NCBI GenBank assembly: GCA_963931865.1
Contig: OZ007517.1
Span: forward strand, 10,178,038 to 10,242,037
Source of the DNA: Axinella damicornis
Taxonomy: Eukaryota > Porifera > Demospongiae > Axinellida > Axinellidae
Direction of reading: 5' to 3'
Length of the DNA stretch: 64,000 nt
The position numbers and the translations under genes are program-made. How positions within the stretch are numbered: position 1 is the first letter of the stretch; every line of letters starts with the position of its first letter. The notes under the pieces were generated by a model that was given only the letters and a program-made list of their open reading frames with translations, did no database searches and was not told where the DNA came from. Shown piece after piece: positions 46,746 through 58,900 of this stretch.

Positions 46746-46825
46746 CAAACACTAAAAGATCCTTGTTCCACTATGGATCATTTAAGTAACAGTGTGGCTG
46801 AGTTATTACGATAGTTGTTGCTATG

Positions 46826-46870
46826 TAGCCTTGTTCCCAGGCCACCCACGTCGCCAGGGAAACGAGGCTA
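46826..46870. mobile_element. 45-bp TAGCC-family element with 9-bp target duplication
   Basis: TAGCCTTGTTCCC pairs with GGGAAACGAGGCTA. The 9-bp GTTGCTATG is present directly on both sides (46817-46825 and 46871-46879), an exact target-site duplication. Confidence 0.85.
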
Positions 46871-47349
46871 GTTGCTATGGTGACATCCCAGGTTTGACAC
46901 AAAAAAAAAAAAATTCAACCCTTATTATCGTTGAACTTTTCTACACGTTATTCTATAGGCATGATTCCGTGGTTCATACATGACAGAGTCTAACACAGAG
47001 GTCCACGCACTATGAGAGAGGGTCATACAGTACACAGCTGTTGTGAAGAGAAGATGCAATAACACCATCAGAAGAGATTAGACATAATCGTAGGCAGACC
47101 AAGTGGATGTCACTACAGGTACAGACTACCAGCAAACACAATGTCTCTCTTAATTCTCACGATCCCTGGGTGGAAACAGAAGGAGGTTATTTTAATATCA
47201 AACTCATCAATAAATGTTCCTCAATGACATTGTGTTGTTTTAAATACATGTCACATGCACAATGCAGAAGATGGTTTGCGAGAAAGTGCGGTGCATGCAT
47301 AGATGAAAGGAATGGCCGTGTAATCATATCATGGAATAACTAAATGAAA

Positions 47350-47572
47350 AGCGGATTGCACTTCCGTTCGAAACTTTGCGTATTCTGTAGATTTTTTTGT
47401 GGAAACTGTGTTCTGCAAGTATGACGCTCAAGCAAAGTGCCCGCAACTTCCCGACTCTAGCATGTTCCAGGCCGTGTCGTTTCCGTGAAGCTACACCCAC
47501 AGGAAGTTCTTGCCGCTAACTTTTAGCATGGTCATGGAATCCGTAAATGTTCAAACGGAAGTGCAATCCGCT
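47350..47572. mobile_element. Fold-back element with GCGGATTGCACTTCCGTT ends
   Basis: About 22 bases at the left are inverted at the right (AACGGAAGTGCAATCCGC, with one mismatch). No coding capacity. Confidence 0.6.
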
Positions 47573-47792
47573 GTACAAAAGAGCTAAGTGCAAAAATTGT
47601 GGAATCGCAGTGTCTTAGGCATAAGACCTCCAACCCACACATAAAGCAACCAAATTCAAGGCTTTGTGACTAGAGGGTTCCTCTGATGAAGCCTATACAC
47701 ATTGATACACAATAACTTCAGCGAAGAGCATGGACGTACAAGACATTGAGCAGTTGCATGCACACTCGGCAATCTTACACTGCTTGCTGCAC

Positions 47793-47862
47793 CCAAGAGC
47801 GCATGATGACATCATTGTTTTTTCACGGCGTGAAAAAACAATGATGTCATCATGCACTCTTG
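47793..47862. repeat. Near-perfect hairpin
   Basis: CAAGAGCGCATGATGACATC and the following TTGTTTTTTCACG pair with the inverse copy that ends GATGTCATCATGCACTCTTG. Related GATGATGTCATCATGCGCTC sequence occurs near 22050, and weaker relatives near 56765 and 56985, so this is a dispersed family. Confidence 0.7.
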
Positions 47863-48029
47863 CATCCTGTAGCACCTAAAATTTAATGAGCCCAGGGAAT
47901 ACCAAAAACCCACAAAATGTGTTAATGACATACACGGTTGCAGCTGTCATAAATTGTAACTGTTGACAAGTTTTTATGATATGATACTCACTATACTGGA
48001 TTTTGTGACAGCCAGCTATGTAATATTTA

Positions 48030-48360
48030 AATACCAGTTTGCAGTGCATTACGGGTTTTAGTGCACGAGGGCAATCTAGTTAATGGTTGAGGGCGAGATA
48101 ATGCACGAGTCGAAGGCGAGTACATTATCCGCCCGAGACCGTTAACTAGATTGCCCGAGTGCACTAAAGCCCGTACTGCACTGCAAACTGGTATCTAAAC
48201 TACTCAGTGCAACTCACTGACCCGAGACAGCCTTTGATCTTTGAAGTGTGCATTATCTAGATAATGCACACTAAAGTGTGCAATAAGCGATTTAATGCTC
48301 CGTCATGTGATCGATTCTGAGGCGTCTGATTCGTTGAGGGTCACGTGAGTAGCACTAAGG
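48030..48360. repeat. Fold-back element plus dispersed repeat shared with the 43.7-44.06 kb region
   Basis: ACCAGTTTGCAGTGCATTAC at about 48031 returns inverted near 48180-48195, with a further pair CTAGTTAA/TTAACTAG. The adjoining 48240-48360 block (GATTCGTTGAGGGTCACGTG) also occurs twice at about 43955-44055. The interval 47.9-48.86 kb holds no gene that I recognise. Confidence 0.55.
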
Positions 48361-48865
48361 GATACAAAAACACAAAGCCATGGAGTTCAGCAACAGCTGA
48401 ATTTGCTAGGGGTGGGAGGTTTACTTAGACCAGAGGTAAGAGCTAGTACACAACAAATGGTCTTGTTCCTCACAAACTATCTGTACACTAAGCAAAGTAA
48501 CCTATCTGTGGTGTAAGTAACCTATCTGTGGTGTAAGTTCCTAAATAATCCATCCATGGCGGAATCAATCCAATCTGGTGGCATGGCTAGCCTACAATTT
48601 CTAGGCATACGCACGCGCACAATGTGCTTCACGTGGAATGGAAATGCAGAGTTGGAGGTGGCGAAGCGAAGTTGAGAGTAGTATACCTCTGCTCTGGGGT
48701 CTCCTGTGAATAGCCACTATTTTCTATTTTGAGGTACACTAAAAGCTCACATTGTTAATCGTCTTCTATACTTTGGGGCTCGTTCCCTAGCCAGTCGTTG
48801 TCTTCTGTCCTCCAAGTCCTCCATTGCACAATGACCACAGATGTAGAGCGCCATGTGCTACGAAG

Positions 48866-49265
48866 TAGCCTCGTACCCAGTCCCACGCCCAGCTTTTCGT
48901 CGCTGCTTAGTACGGTAAAGCGGGGAGGGCCTGGTACATTTCCTCACGTGAGCATGACGTAATTGAAAAAACCGCAAAATTTTCAGAACGAAGACGCTAC
49001 GTTTTGCGTGTTATTCAGCCATCTACACATTCAACGCTCGGTGAGTATGACAGTCGCCCCCCGCTAGCTAGATACGTGTGGTGTGTTACCTGGTACCTTC
49101 GCTCTTCTTGCTGTTCTGAGACCCACTACGCCCACGTTAAACTTCCGGTCTTTCTACCCCTTTCTACCCTTGACGTCACTCACGTGAGGAAATGTACCAG
49201 GCCCTCCCCGCTTTACCGTACTAAGCAGCGACGAAAAGCTGGGCGTGGGACTGGGTACGAGGCTA
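48866..49265. mobile_element. 400-bp TAGCC-family element with about 100-bp inverted ends
   Basis: The ends are TAGCCTCGTACCCAGTCCC and its exact inverse, and the match continues for about 95-100 bases on each side. CTACGAAG flanks both sides (9 bp if a shared T is counted). It appears to be the largest member of the family in this window. It lies just beyond the last recognised MTREX exon. Confidence 0.85.
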
Positions 49266-49499
49266 CTACGAAGTACATAAACTATTCTAAAAAGTTGTAT
49301 ATTGATCGTAGAATGTAATGGACATACATACATACATACAAGCGTGACCTGAGACCATGACTGCCTGCGTGTGTACGATTATGTGCCTCACGCTAAGGCG
49401 TTCGGCAATAACACAAAGTTATAATGAAAAATACTTTTAGTTTAGTTAACTCCAAATTTGGCCCATTACAATAAGCATTCAAATTAGCATGAACTGTAC

Positions 49500-51904
49500 C
49501 CTGGGCAAACTTGTTTTCCAGTTCTGTGTTCCCGATGGCCTTCGCTGCCTGACACATTTGCCTCAAGAGCTCCTCCAGTCTCCGCATACAACGGATCACA
49601 CTTCCTGGGGGACAAGGGGTCAAAGGTCAAAAGATCAAACATAACAGCTAATTACACAAACACAGACACACTGTACCTTCAAAAACATCCGTCATTTTGC
49701 AGATTTGTGAAAATGGCGCACCCTTCACAGAGAGGAAGTACATTGTTCATTAGTTCCTCAGGAAGCATCGTCATGTGACACTCACATGACCTTGGGACTT
49801 ACAGAGCTCCATGCATGCACCACGTCCATGAGGTGGGGTCTGAAGGACTCCACGTACTGCTCCTCGTCAAGCTCCAGCTTGGCCTCTATGGAAACACGAG
49901 CGATCCGCCGGGCTGAGTCCTGTATCGAGGGGAGAGAGGAATGAGGCTAAGATAATACCCTGGGAGTGACGACAAAGTATTGGACATACCTGCATCATCT
50001 TGAGAGGACCAGACAGCTCTTCCGTCAGCTTTGGCAGGGTGTCCGCCTGTGGAATATTGTATACACTACTGGGTCAATGAACCGGACAACGCTAGTACCT
50101 AACAGCCTAACAGGTAAGATGAAGAGAATGGACAAACATGCACCCCAAAGGGTCATCTCTCAGACTTCAAGCTTCAAATCCTTGGTCTACTAGATTTTCT
50201 CTCAAAGATTACTAGCGATGCCCTGTCATATTCCACCTCTCAAAAAAGCAAGGGGAAAATCCTCTGTCCTTAGTCCAATTCTTAATTGTAGTTAATAAAC
50301 TATAATCAATGTACTGGTTCACTACAAATGGGACATTTGATGCTTTGCCGAACTTTCACATAAGTTGAAACCTTTCTGAAAGCTCAACAAAGCATCCCTC
50401 TACAGTGTAGTTTATCTTCCAGCTAGTCCTGCGAACCTTTTCCTGGAACACAAAGCACGAGAGCAGCGCAACAGCTTGCTCCACTGAGAGGTCATTGAAC
50501 GCTCCGTTGAACATCAGCTCCGTCAGCAGCAGCTCATCACCACTGCACAACAGAAGAACATTTAGAACTCAAGTCACAATGAGTGGATTGTTGTTGCGGT
50601 GGACCTACGTGCTTATCTCGCATGCCACTCTTCCCTTCATCTCTATCACGTCCGAGGCATTAGCATAGCCGAGCCTTTGTTGGTATGTATGCGTGTACAG
50701 AAGAAGTACATACACGTGTACATACATATAATACATGTGCAACATAACTGTATAGCTATATTGAATGGGGTGTGATGTCATCCAAGTGACTTAGTCATAA
50801 GTTGGCCAGTTATCTATCTTTCCATCCCTGCATTCCCGATGTATCCCTGCCCACCTTCTTAGCACCCTCTTCCGGTACTTCAGCTCGTCCAACTGCATAA
50901 CAGTCTGCGCTTTCTTCAAGTCCTTCCTCGCCAGCTTGACCTCTGCATTCAGCTACATGGAGAGAGAGAGGTTTACTACTGCTGTATTCTCATGCAGTAA
51001 GAGACTATGCTGTTTAAATTTTGATACCAAATCTATGCACACGTACGTCAGCTTTCTTTTGGCAGAGAGTGTACACTGTCTCAAGGTCTGGGTACTTGTG
51101 GACAGGGCTAGCCAGCAGCCTGCTCTCCAGAGCTTCAGCTTTCTGGGAGGAGGGAGGGAGGGAGGGAGGGAGGGAGGGAGGGAGGGAGGGAGGGAGGGAG
51201 GGAGGGAGGGAGGGAGGGAGGGAGGGAGGGAGGGAGGGAGGGAGGGAGGGAGGTAGGGAGGGAGGGAGGGAGGGAGGGAGGGGAGGGAGGGAAGGAGGGA
51301 GGGAGGTGCGAAGGAGGGAGGGAGGTGCGAAGCAGGGAGGAAGAGGGAGGGAAGAGGAAGGGGGAGGAAGGAAGGGGATAGAGGAGGGATGATGAGAGAG
51401 GAGGGAGGACAGAATCAAGAGGAGAAAGGAGGATTCAAAATGTCTCCCGTCCCAATCGTTCTCGTAACGATAGTAACAAGTGATGTACAAGGCAACACAC
51501 CTTTGCCAGCTTCTTGAACTCCTCCTCCTTGATGTGCATGTCTTTGATCGGATCCAACAGTGGCAGGCCATGGGGAAACCGTTTCTGAACTTCAGAAATT
51601 GACCTCCTGACAGCACTTCGGTTGTCTGATGAGCGAAGGTCCTTTGGAAGATAGATCCTCACTGAGCTCAGCTTTGCAATGTGATGGAGGATAACTGGAA
51701 TAACCTGGGAGGAGGAGAGAAGGGTTGGGCTCAATCTGGAGATTAATAACGTTCGGTGTGCACAGGTACCATACCTGCATCTCCCCCTTGTCCCCTGGAG
51801 GTGGGGGGTGGGGCGCTGCCCGGGAATTGCGACATGTTTCAGTGGAGCAACACAGCAGTAGCTCAGCTATGTACAGTGTCTCTGAAGCATTCTGTGTGTG
51901 TGTG

Positions 51905-51937
<33 letters not shown>

Positions 51938-53276
51938 GTGTGTATGGGTGTGTGCATGTATATATATATATATATATGTATGGCGCATATGTGTACATGT
52001 GATTGTGTAGTCAGTGCACGTGTATGAGCATACATACATATATTACAGTGTCTCTGAACATGCTGAGTCATTCACTAGCACACCTTCTGGTTTGCCTTCT
52101 TCTGGAAGTTGACGATGGCCCCCCAGCCGAAGTCCTCCTCGTGCTCCACCCTCGCCAGCCGCCCAGGCTGCAGGAACGGCACCGCGTACTGTGGCTTCGT
52201 GACAAACGCCTGAGAAGGAAGCAGCAGCAGGATTCTCACCAGAAATTGGGTGCAAAATATCTTGTAACATGACCACAGATTCCCTCCTTTGCACGGGGCT
52301 TGCAGCTGCGGTCCGCTACTTTGGGTTGCATTTGATTGGCTGAAGTAACTCATGATGCGATTGCCAACTTTCTGGCAGCATGAACTCACAAAAGTTGCCA
52401 GGCCATTTCTCTTTGTACAAATGCTCTGGGAATGAGGCTGTGATACATGTACATGTACATACGGATCTCCATGGATACGTAAGAAGATAACCACGTTCTT
52501 GTCTGTCCTTCTGGCTACCCCCCCTCCAAAGAATGAGAGGAAGACCACAGTAACAGTAATCCCTCTAATAGTACAGCTGCTGAACATGGGACAGACACGT
52601 GATAGTCACATGACTTCCTGCCCCGCCCACCTGCATCTCTTTCTCAGTACGGTTCAGCTGCTGTCGTATTCTGTAGTAGTTAGAGACCAGCTCTTCATTG
52701 TCGATTGCAATCCTGTCTCTCTTTCCCTCGAGAGACTTCACTTCTGCAGTAGAGGAGGGAGAGATGACACAGAGAACCAGCTTTCTCTGTCAGCACATGG
52801 AGGTGATTAGTGTAGGAGCATATCTCAGATGATTAGCAACTATAGAGAATGAAATGTCTTGGTATCCAAGGTGATCAAACACCAAAGAAAGGAAGGCTTG
52901 AAAATGCAGATAAAGAGGAATAGCGACATGACTAGTCTAGGTACCAGACCCTCGCACGAGGGAGGGGCTGGTACCGACACTACAACATGACCTACTCTGC
53001 TCCAGCGAGGGAATAGCGGAGTTGTTTTGGAACTGGTAGAAGGAGCGTTCCAGCATGTACTCGGGGTTGATCTCCTCCACTCGCAGCAGGTTCAGTACCA
53101 TGTTGTAGGTGAGGTGGAACGCACTGTTCAGAGGGTCAGCACTACCCTGTGTGGTGTGTGTGTGTGTGTGTGCATTTGAGGGGGGGGGGGGGGGGGGGGG
53201 GGGGGTAGGATAGGGGGAGATTTGTATGAGTGCAGTGGGTGTTGTGCATGTGTGTGTGTGTGGTGTGTGTGGTATG

Positions 53277-53307
<31 letters not shown>

Positions 53308-53371
53308 TGGTATGTGTGTGTGCGTGTGTGTGTGTGTGCGTGTGGGTGTGAATGTTGTAGTGTGCACTCAA

Positions 53372-53436
<65 letters not shown>

Positions 53437-55938
53437 AGAAGCAATAGAGAACATGTGACCACAAGGACACACCCTCAGAAGTCCTTTTCCGACTGTGGAG
53501 TCCATCCTCTCATCCACCATGAGCATCACAATGCCCCTCTCATCCAGACCTCGCCGTCCTGCCCGGCCACTCATCTGAATGTACTCCCCAGAGGTGATCT
53601 TGGGATAGGGGAGGGAGGGATGAGGGGGAGGGAAGAGGGGGAGGAGGAGGAAGAAGAGGAGAAGGAGGAGGAGAAGAAGGGGAAGGAGGGAGGAGGAGGG
53701 AGGAGGAGGAAGTAGGAGGGGGAGGGGGAGGGAGGAGACGGAGGAGAGGAAAGGGAGAGATGGGGGAGGGAAGGAAGAAAGGTAAAGAGGTGTAGAGGGA
53801 GAGGGAGGTGGAAGGGGAGAGGGAGGTGGAGGGAGGGAGAGGGAGGGAGGAAAGTGGAGGAAGAGGGAGGGAGGGAGAACGATAGAGCAGACTAGTCCGT
53901 CCCTATGGCCGTTCTCAGCTCACCCATCTGAAGTCCTTCCCATCGAACTTCCTGGCGTTGGTGAACACCACCGTCCTGGCAGGCATGTTCAACCCCAGAG
54001 CAAACGTCTCCGTGGCAAACAGAGCCTACGAGATGAAGTCACATGACAAGAGTGTGAAAGGCAGGTGGTTTTGTCTAAAACCTCATTTTCACACACACAC
54101 ACACACACACAATACAACTCCTCCCACAGCACACAACACATACATATGAACACGCCACATATGCACCCTCTCACCATACACACCTGCACACCACCACCAC
54201 ACACCCACACCACCACCACACACCCACACCACCACCACACCCACACCCACACACCACCCACCACCCCCACGCACCTCCCACCACCCACCTTGATGAGTCC
54301 CTCCTGGAACAGTATCTCGGTCGTTTCCTTCAAGATGGGGAGGAGACCTGAGTGATGGATCCCGATCCCTCTCTTCAGCAGAGGCAGAACGTGCTCCACC
54401 TGGGGTAGCTTCTTGTCGTCGTCTGAGAGACAGTCGATGGCATTGGAGAACACCTCCTCGACTAGAGTCTTCTCATCAGCTAAGGGAGGGTGAGGAAGGA
54501 GGGAGAGGAGGAAGGAGGGAGAGAGGAAGGGAAGGAGGGAGAGAGGAAGGGAAGGAGGGAGAGAAAGGGGGGAGGGAGAAGAGGAGAGGAGGGAAAGGAG
54601 GGGGAGGAGGGAGGGATGAGGGAATACAACTTGACCACTCCTGGGAGTTTACCCAGAGTGCTACAGGTCCTACTCCTCTAACGCAGTTGACCTCCCTCTC
54701 TTACGAGTGTTGAAGTCCAGTTTGGACATCTGTAGGGCAAATGCCTCGCAGTCTCTCCGGCTGAAGCTGAACACAATCACCGGCTGCAGCTGCCGCTCCA
54801 TTATCATCTTGACCACCTTGAAGCAGCTAGAGCCACGCTGCTTCCCTTTTGCTCCAGTTCTCCCCCCACCATCCTGCAGCGAGGACATCGCCGTCTGGAA
54901 GTTGTCCTCACGAAAGTTGCCCTGGAGATGGCAAGGGGAAGAGTTGCAATAGGGAGGAGGAGAGGAGAGGAGGAGGAGGAGAGGAGGAAAATAGGATGGA
55001 AGGGGAAGGGAGAAGGGGGGAGGAGGAGGAGGAGGAGAGGAAGATAGGATGGAAGGGGAAGGGAGGAGGAGGGGGGGGAGGAGGAGGAGGAGGAGAGGGA
55101 GGGGGAGGAGAGAGAGAGAAGGAGGGAGGAGGAGGAGAGGGAGGGGGAGGAGGAGAGAGGGAGGAGGAGGGGGGAGAAGGAGAGAGGAAGAGGAGGGCCT
55201 CACTCCATAATACAGTCTCTAGAACTCTGACCTTTTCATCCACGACGAGGTACAGCCCATCGGCCCCAGAGGGGTAGATGTAGTGTTGCAGGGGGACTGG
55301 CCGGAACTCCGTGTACACGACATGGCAGGGCTGGGAACATCCAGCGACAGAATGGCTTAACACAGTCCTCCTTCCCACCGGACACAACATGTACCTGTTT
55401 GTGCAGGTGGCAGATCCACTCGGCAAACTGCCTGGCGTTGGGGATGGTTGCCGAGAGGAACACGTAGTGCACGTTGTCTGGCAACAGGATGATAGTCTCC
55501 TCCCACACCACACCTCTCTCTACGAGGGGAGAGAGTCAAGGTGAGCACACCAGTGAAACCCCCCACTTCTACCTCCTTCTCATCACCAGTTCTCAGTTCC
55601 TTCTTCCTCCTCCCCCTCCTGCCCTCCCCTCCCCCTTGCCCTCCCCTCCCCCCCTCCCTATCCTCCCCCCTCCCCTCCCCTCCTCTCCTCCTCCTTACCT
55701 GGGTCCCTCATGTAGTGAATCTCATCAAACACCACCCACCCGACCTCCCTCATCACCTACCAAACATGATAAGAGGGTACAGTAACGGACACGAACATTG
55801 ACTAGTGAGAAGAGATGTACTCACTTCCGAGCCTCTGTACAGCATGTTGCGAAGAATCTGGGGGTTAAAAATGAAAATTGATGTGATATAATTTACAACT
55901 CTCCCTATTCAAGTCTCTTCACGCCTCTCCCCCCCCCC

Positions 55939-55969
<31 letters not shown>

Positions 55970-58900
55970 ACACACACCTCTGTTGTCATGACAATGCAGG
56001 AGGCACTGGGGTTGATGGTGACATCACCGGTCATGAGACCAACATCCTTGAACTGTTCATACATCTCGCGATACTTCTGGTTGCTGAGAGCCTAGACGAG
56101 GGAGAGGGAGATCACACACAAGCACTCCTTGCCACAAGCGCCTTCCCATTCATCACTGCAGCATGACGCCATGAAGCCTCAACCCTCTCTATGCCACATC
56201 TCAGTACATAGCATGCTGACAATGTCATGTCAACGAGTTAAAATCCTTGGTAGGAGAAGTTTTCCACAGCAAATATTACAGGACAATACATGTCTGGCTT
56301 AGATCATGATTCAATGCATAATCTCCTGAAAAAAAATGGCCTGTGGTCACTGGTGAAGTGGTTAATTGGTGGATCAAAGTTCAATCCCACCTGTTGCTTC
56401 ACAAGTCAAGTCTTTCTCCTCCTCTTGGGAGACCAGCCTTTGACTGAAAGGGCTTGGAGGTAAAACTAAACAGCTTGACCTTTCGTTTTACCCGTAACAG
56501 GACAAATTTCCCCGAGCTCTATACATGTATAAGGCTCACTTTAATCGGTGTTGTATAGATGACCCTCTGTGTGTCCCGCAGTGACATTGCTATTGCGTAC
56601 TCTGCCACGACGGTCTTCCCTGCGGAGGTATGAGCTGAGACAAGCACGGACTGCATGTTCTCAATGCAGCGGAGAGATTCCTTTTGGAACGGGTCGAGCA
56701 CAAACGGAAACTCCTGGAAAAAAAAATCAAATACAACTCAGCGCAATGCGGACAGGCAAAAGCACATGACATCATCGTCATTGCAATGACATCATCACTG
56801 TGGCACAATGACGGTGATGTCTTGGGAGAGGCAGACACATTGATCTGTCAGTTTTCCCAATTGCTACAACATTGCAAGGAGTATTCACTGCAAGGTGGCT
56901 TTCTCAACCTTGCGAGGGAACTCCTGGAAAATAAACTCAGCGTAATGCAAAAGCACATGAACATCATCATTGTGCTGCTATGACGATGATGTCATTGTGC
57001 ACTCTTAGGAGAGGCAGACAGATTGATTGGTCAATTTTCCCCATTGCTACAAATCGCAATGAGCACTCATAGCAAGGTGCCTGTAGCCTCGTTCCCAGAC
57101 TCTGAGAGAGAGCCTGGGAACGAGGCTAAGGTTGCTGATTCTCTCCACCTTAACAGGGGGGCCTGTTCTCGGCTTCAGGGGTTCATACGTACAGCCAGGG
57201 GGCACCGCAACCTGGGCAGAGGGACAGGGGGAGGGAGACAGGGGGAAGGGATACGGGGGGAGGGAGACAGGGGGAGGGAGACAGGGGGGAGGGAAACAAT
57301 AGAAATCAATACCTCACGGGATCATTACAGTAAAACTTGTTCCACGTAATCAAATTTACAACACTCAGGAAAGGCACCAGAAGGTTCTGCCAATATCCAC
57401 CGATGCTTAACAATTGTACTGCGAACCAGTGTTGTGAGTACGTCATCATACAGCACTGGTTGCTATGAACCACTATGGCAGTGTTGTGAGTACGTCATCA
57501 TACAGCACTGGTTGCTATGAACCACTATGGCAGTGCTGTGAGTACGTCATCATACAGCACTGGTTGCTATGAACCACTATGGCAGTGTTGTGAGTACGTC
57601 ATCATACAGCACTGGTTGCTATGAACCACTATGGGAGTGTTGTGAGTACGTCATCATACAGCACTGGTTGCTATGAACCACTATGGCAGTGTTGTGAGTA
57701 CGTCATCATACAGCACTGGTTGCTATGAACCACTATGGGAGTGCTATGATTACATCATCACATATGACTTGGAAGAGAAGGTTGCACTAGGTATGGGTAT
57801 GTGAATGAGATAGGAAGCTGGGAATTGTGCCATTTTGGTCAGCACAAAAGGAGCTTTCAAACGATGTCCTTAAAATGATTTTTAATCTCGGTCACATTTT
57901 TGTTAAAAATCGCAGTCAGCCAAGGGTATATATAATCCATTGATGCTAGATATCTTGGGCTAGGAATGAGATACAAACCTGGAATTTGCACCATTGCGAT
58001 CAGCATGAAAAGAACCTTCAAGTGATGTCCTAGAAATGACTTTCAATATTAGTCACATTTTTGCCAAAAATCGCACTCGACCAAAGGCTATAATCCATGG
58101 TTTTTCACAATTTTGGGTCAAAATTCAACCTACAGGAAAACGGAAATCATTGGAAAGCTCCATTCACACTGATCGCAATGGTGCAAATCCCAGCTTCGTA
58201 TCTCATTCCTAGCCCAAGATACCGAGCATGTTAGTCTGCTGTAACTGCACGCATAGCCTCATTCTTACACTGTACTCGCATATACATGTATAGTGCACAG
58301 GGCACACCCTGTGCACTATACTCCACAAATCTCCGTTTGGGGGTGAGCTGGGTCTTCCAGGGAGCTTCAACTGCTTGATAGCTTGGGGGGTATATTACTC
58401 GGGTGGAGCCTTTTGACATGCCAAACACACAAAACTCAGTTACAGAATGTCCATTCATGCTGATCACAATGGTCCAAATCCCAGCTTCATATCTCCTTCC
58501 TAGCCCAAGATACCTAGCATTTTAGTCTGCTATAACTGCATGTATAGCCTCGTTCGAAGGCCTTCTACACCAGTTCTTGATGATTTACAATACTTTTGCA
58601 TACTGTAAATCATCAAAAACTGGAGACATAGAAGGCCTGGGGAAGAGATTACGCTTGCCCCCAGGACGCCCTCCACAACAAGTGGCAGTGTACATGTAGC
58701 AAACAAGGTTGATCTTTGTTGGCATCACTGTGTATCCTTGGTGAGCGAGCCAGCCGTTGTTCAGCACCCCCCCTTACCTCTCACACAATACTCACACACA
58801 TCAACACCAGTAAATGTCTAATGAACTGTTCTCCTTGCCTGGTGGGTTAGCGCAAGCCAGCAAGCCAGTTGCTGTTCAGCAACACAATACTTACACACAT

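Noticed and set aside
52937..53470. His/Thr-rich ORFs over GT/CA repeats
   Set aside because: Microsatellite artefacts within an MTREX intron.
57424..57745. CRISPR array at the 52-bp repeats
   Set aside because: Whole units repeat without unique spacers, so it is a minisatellite.
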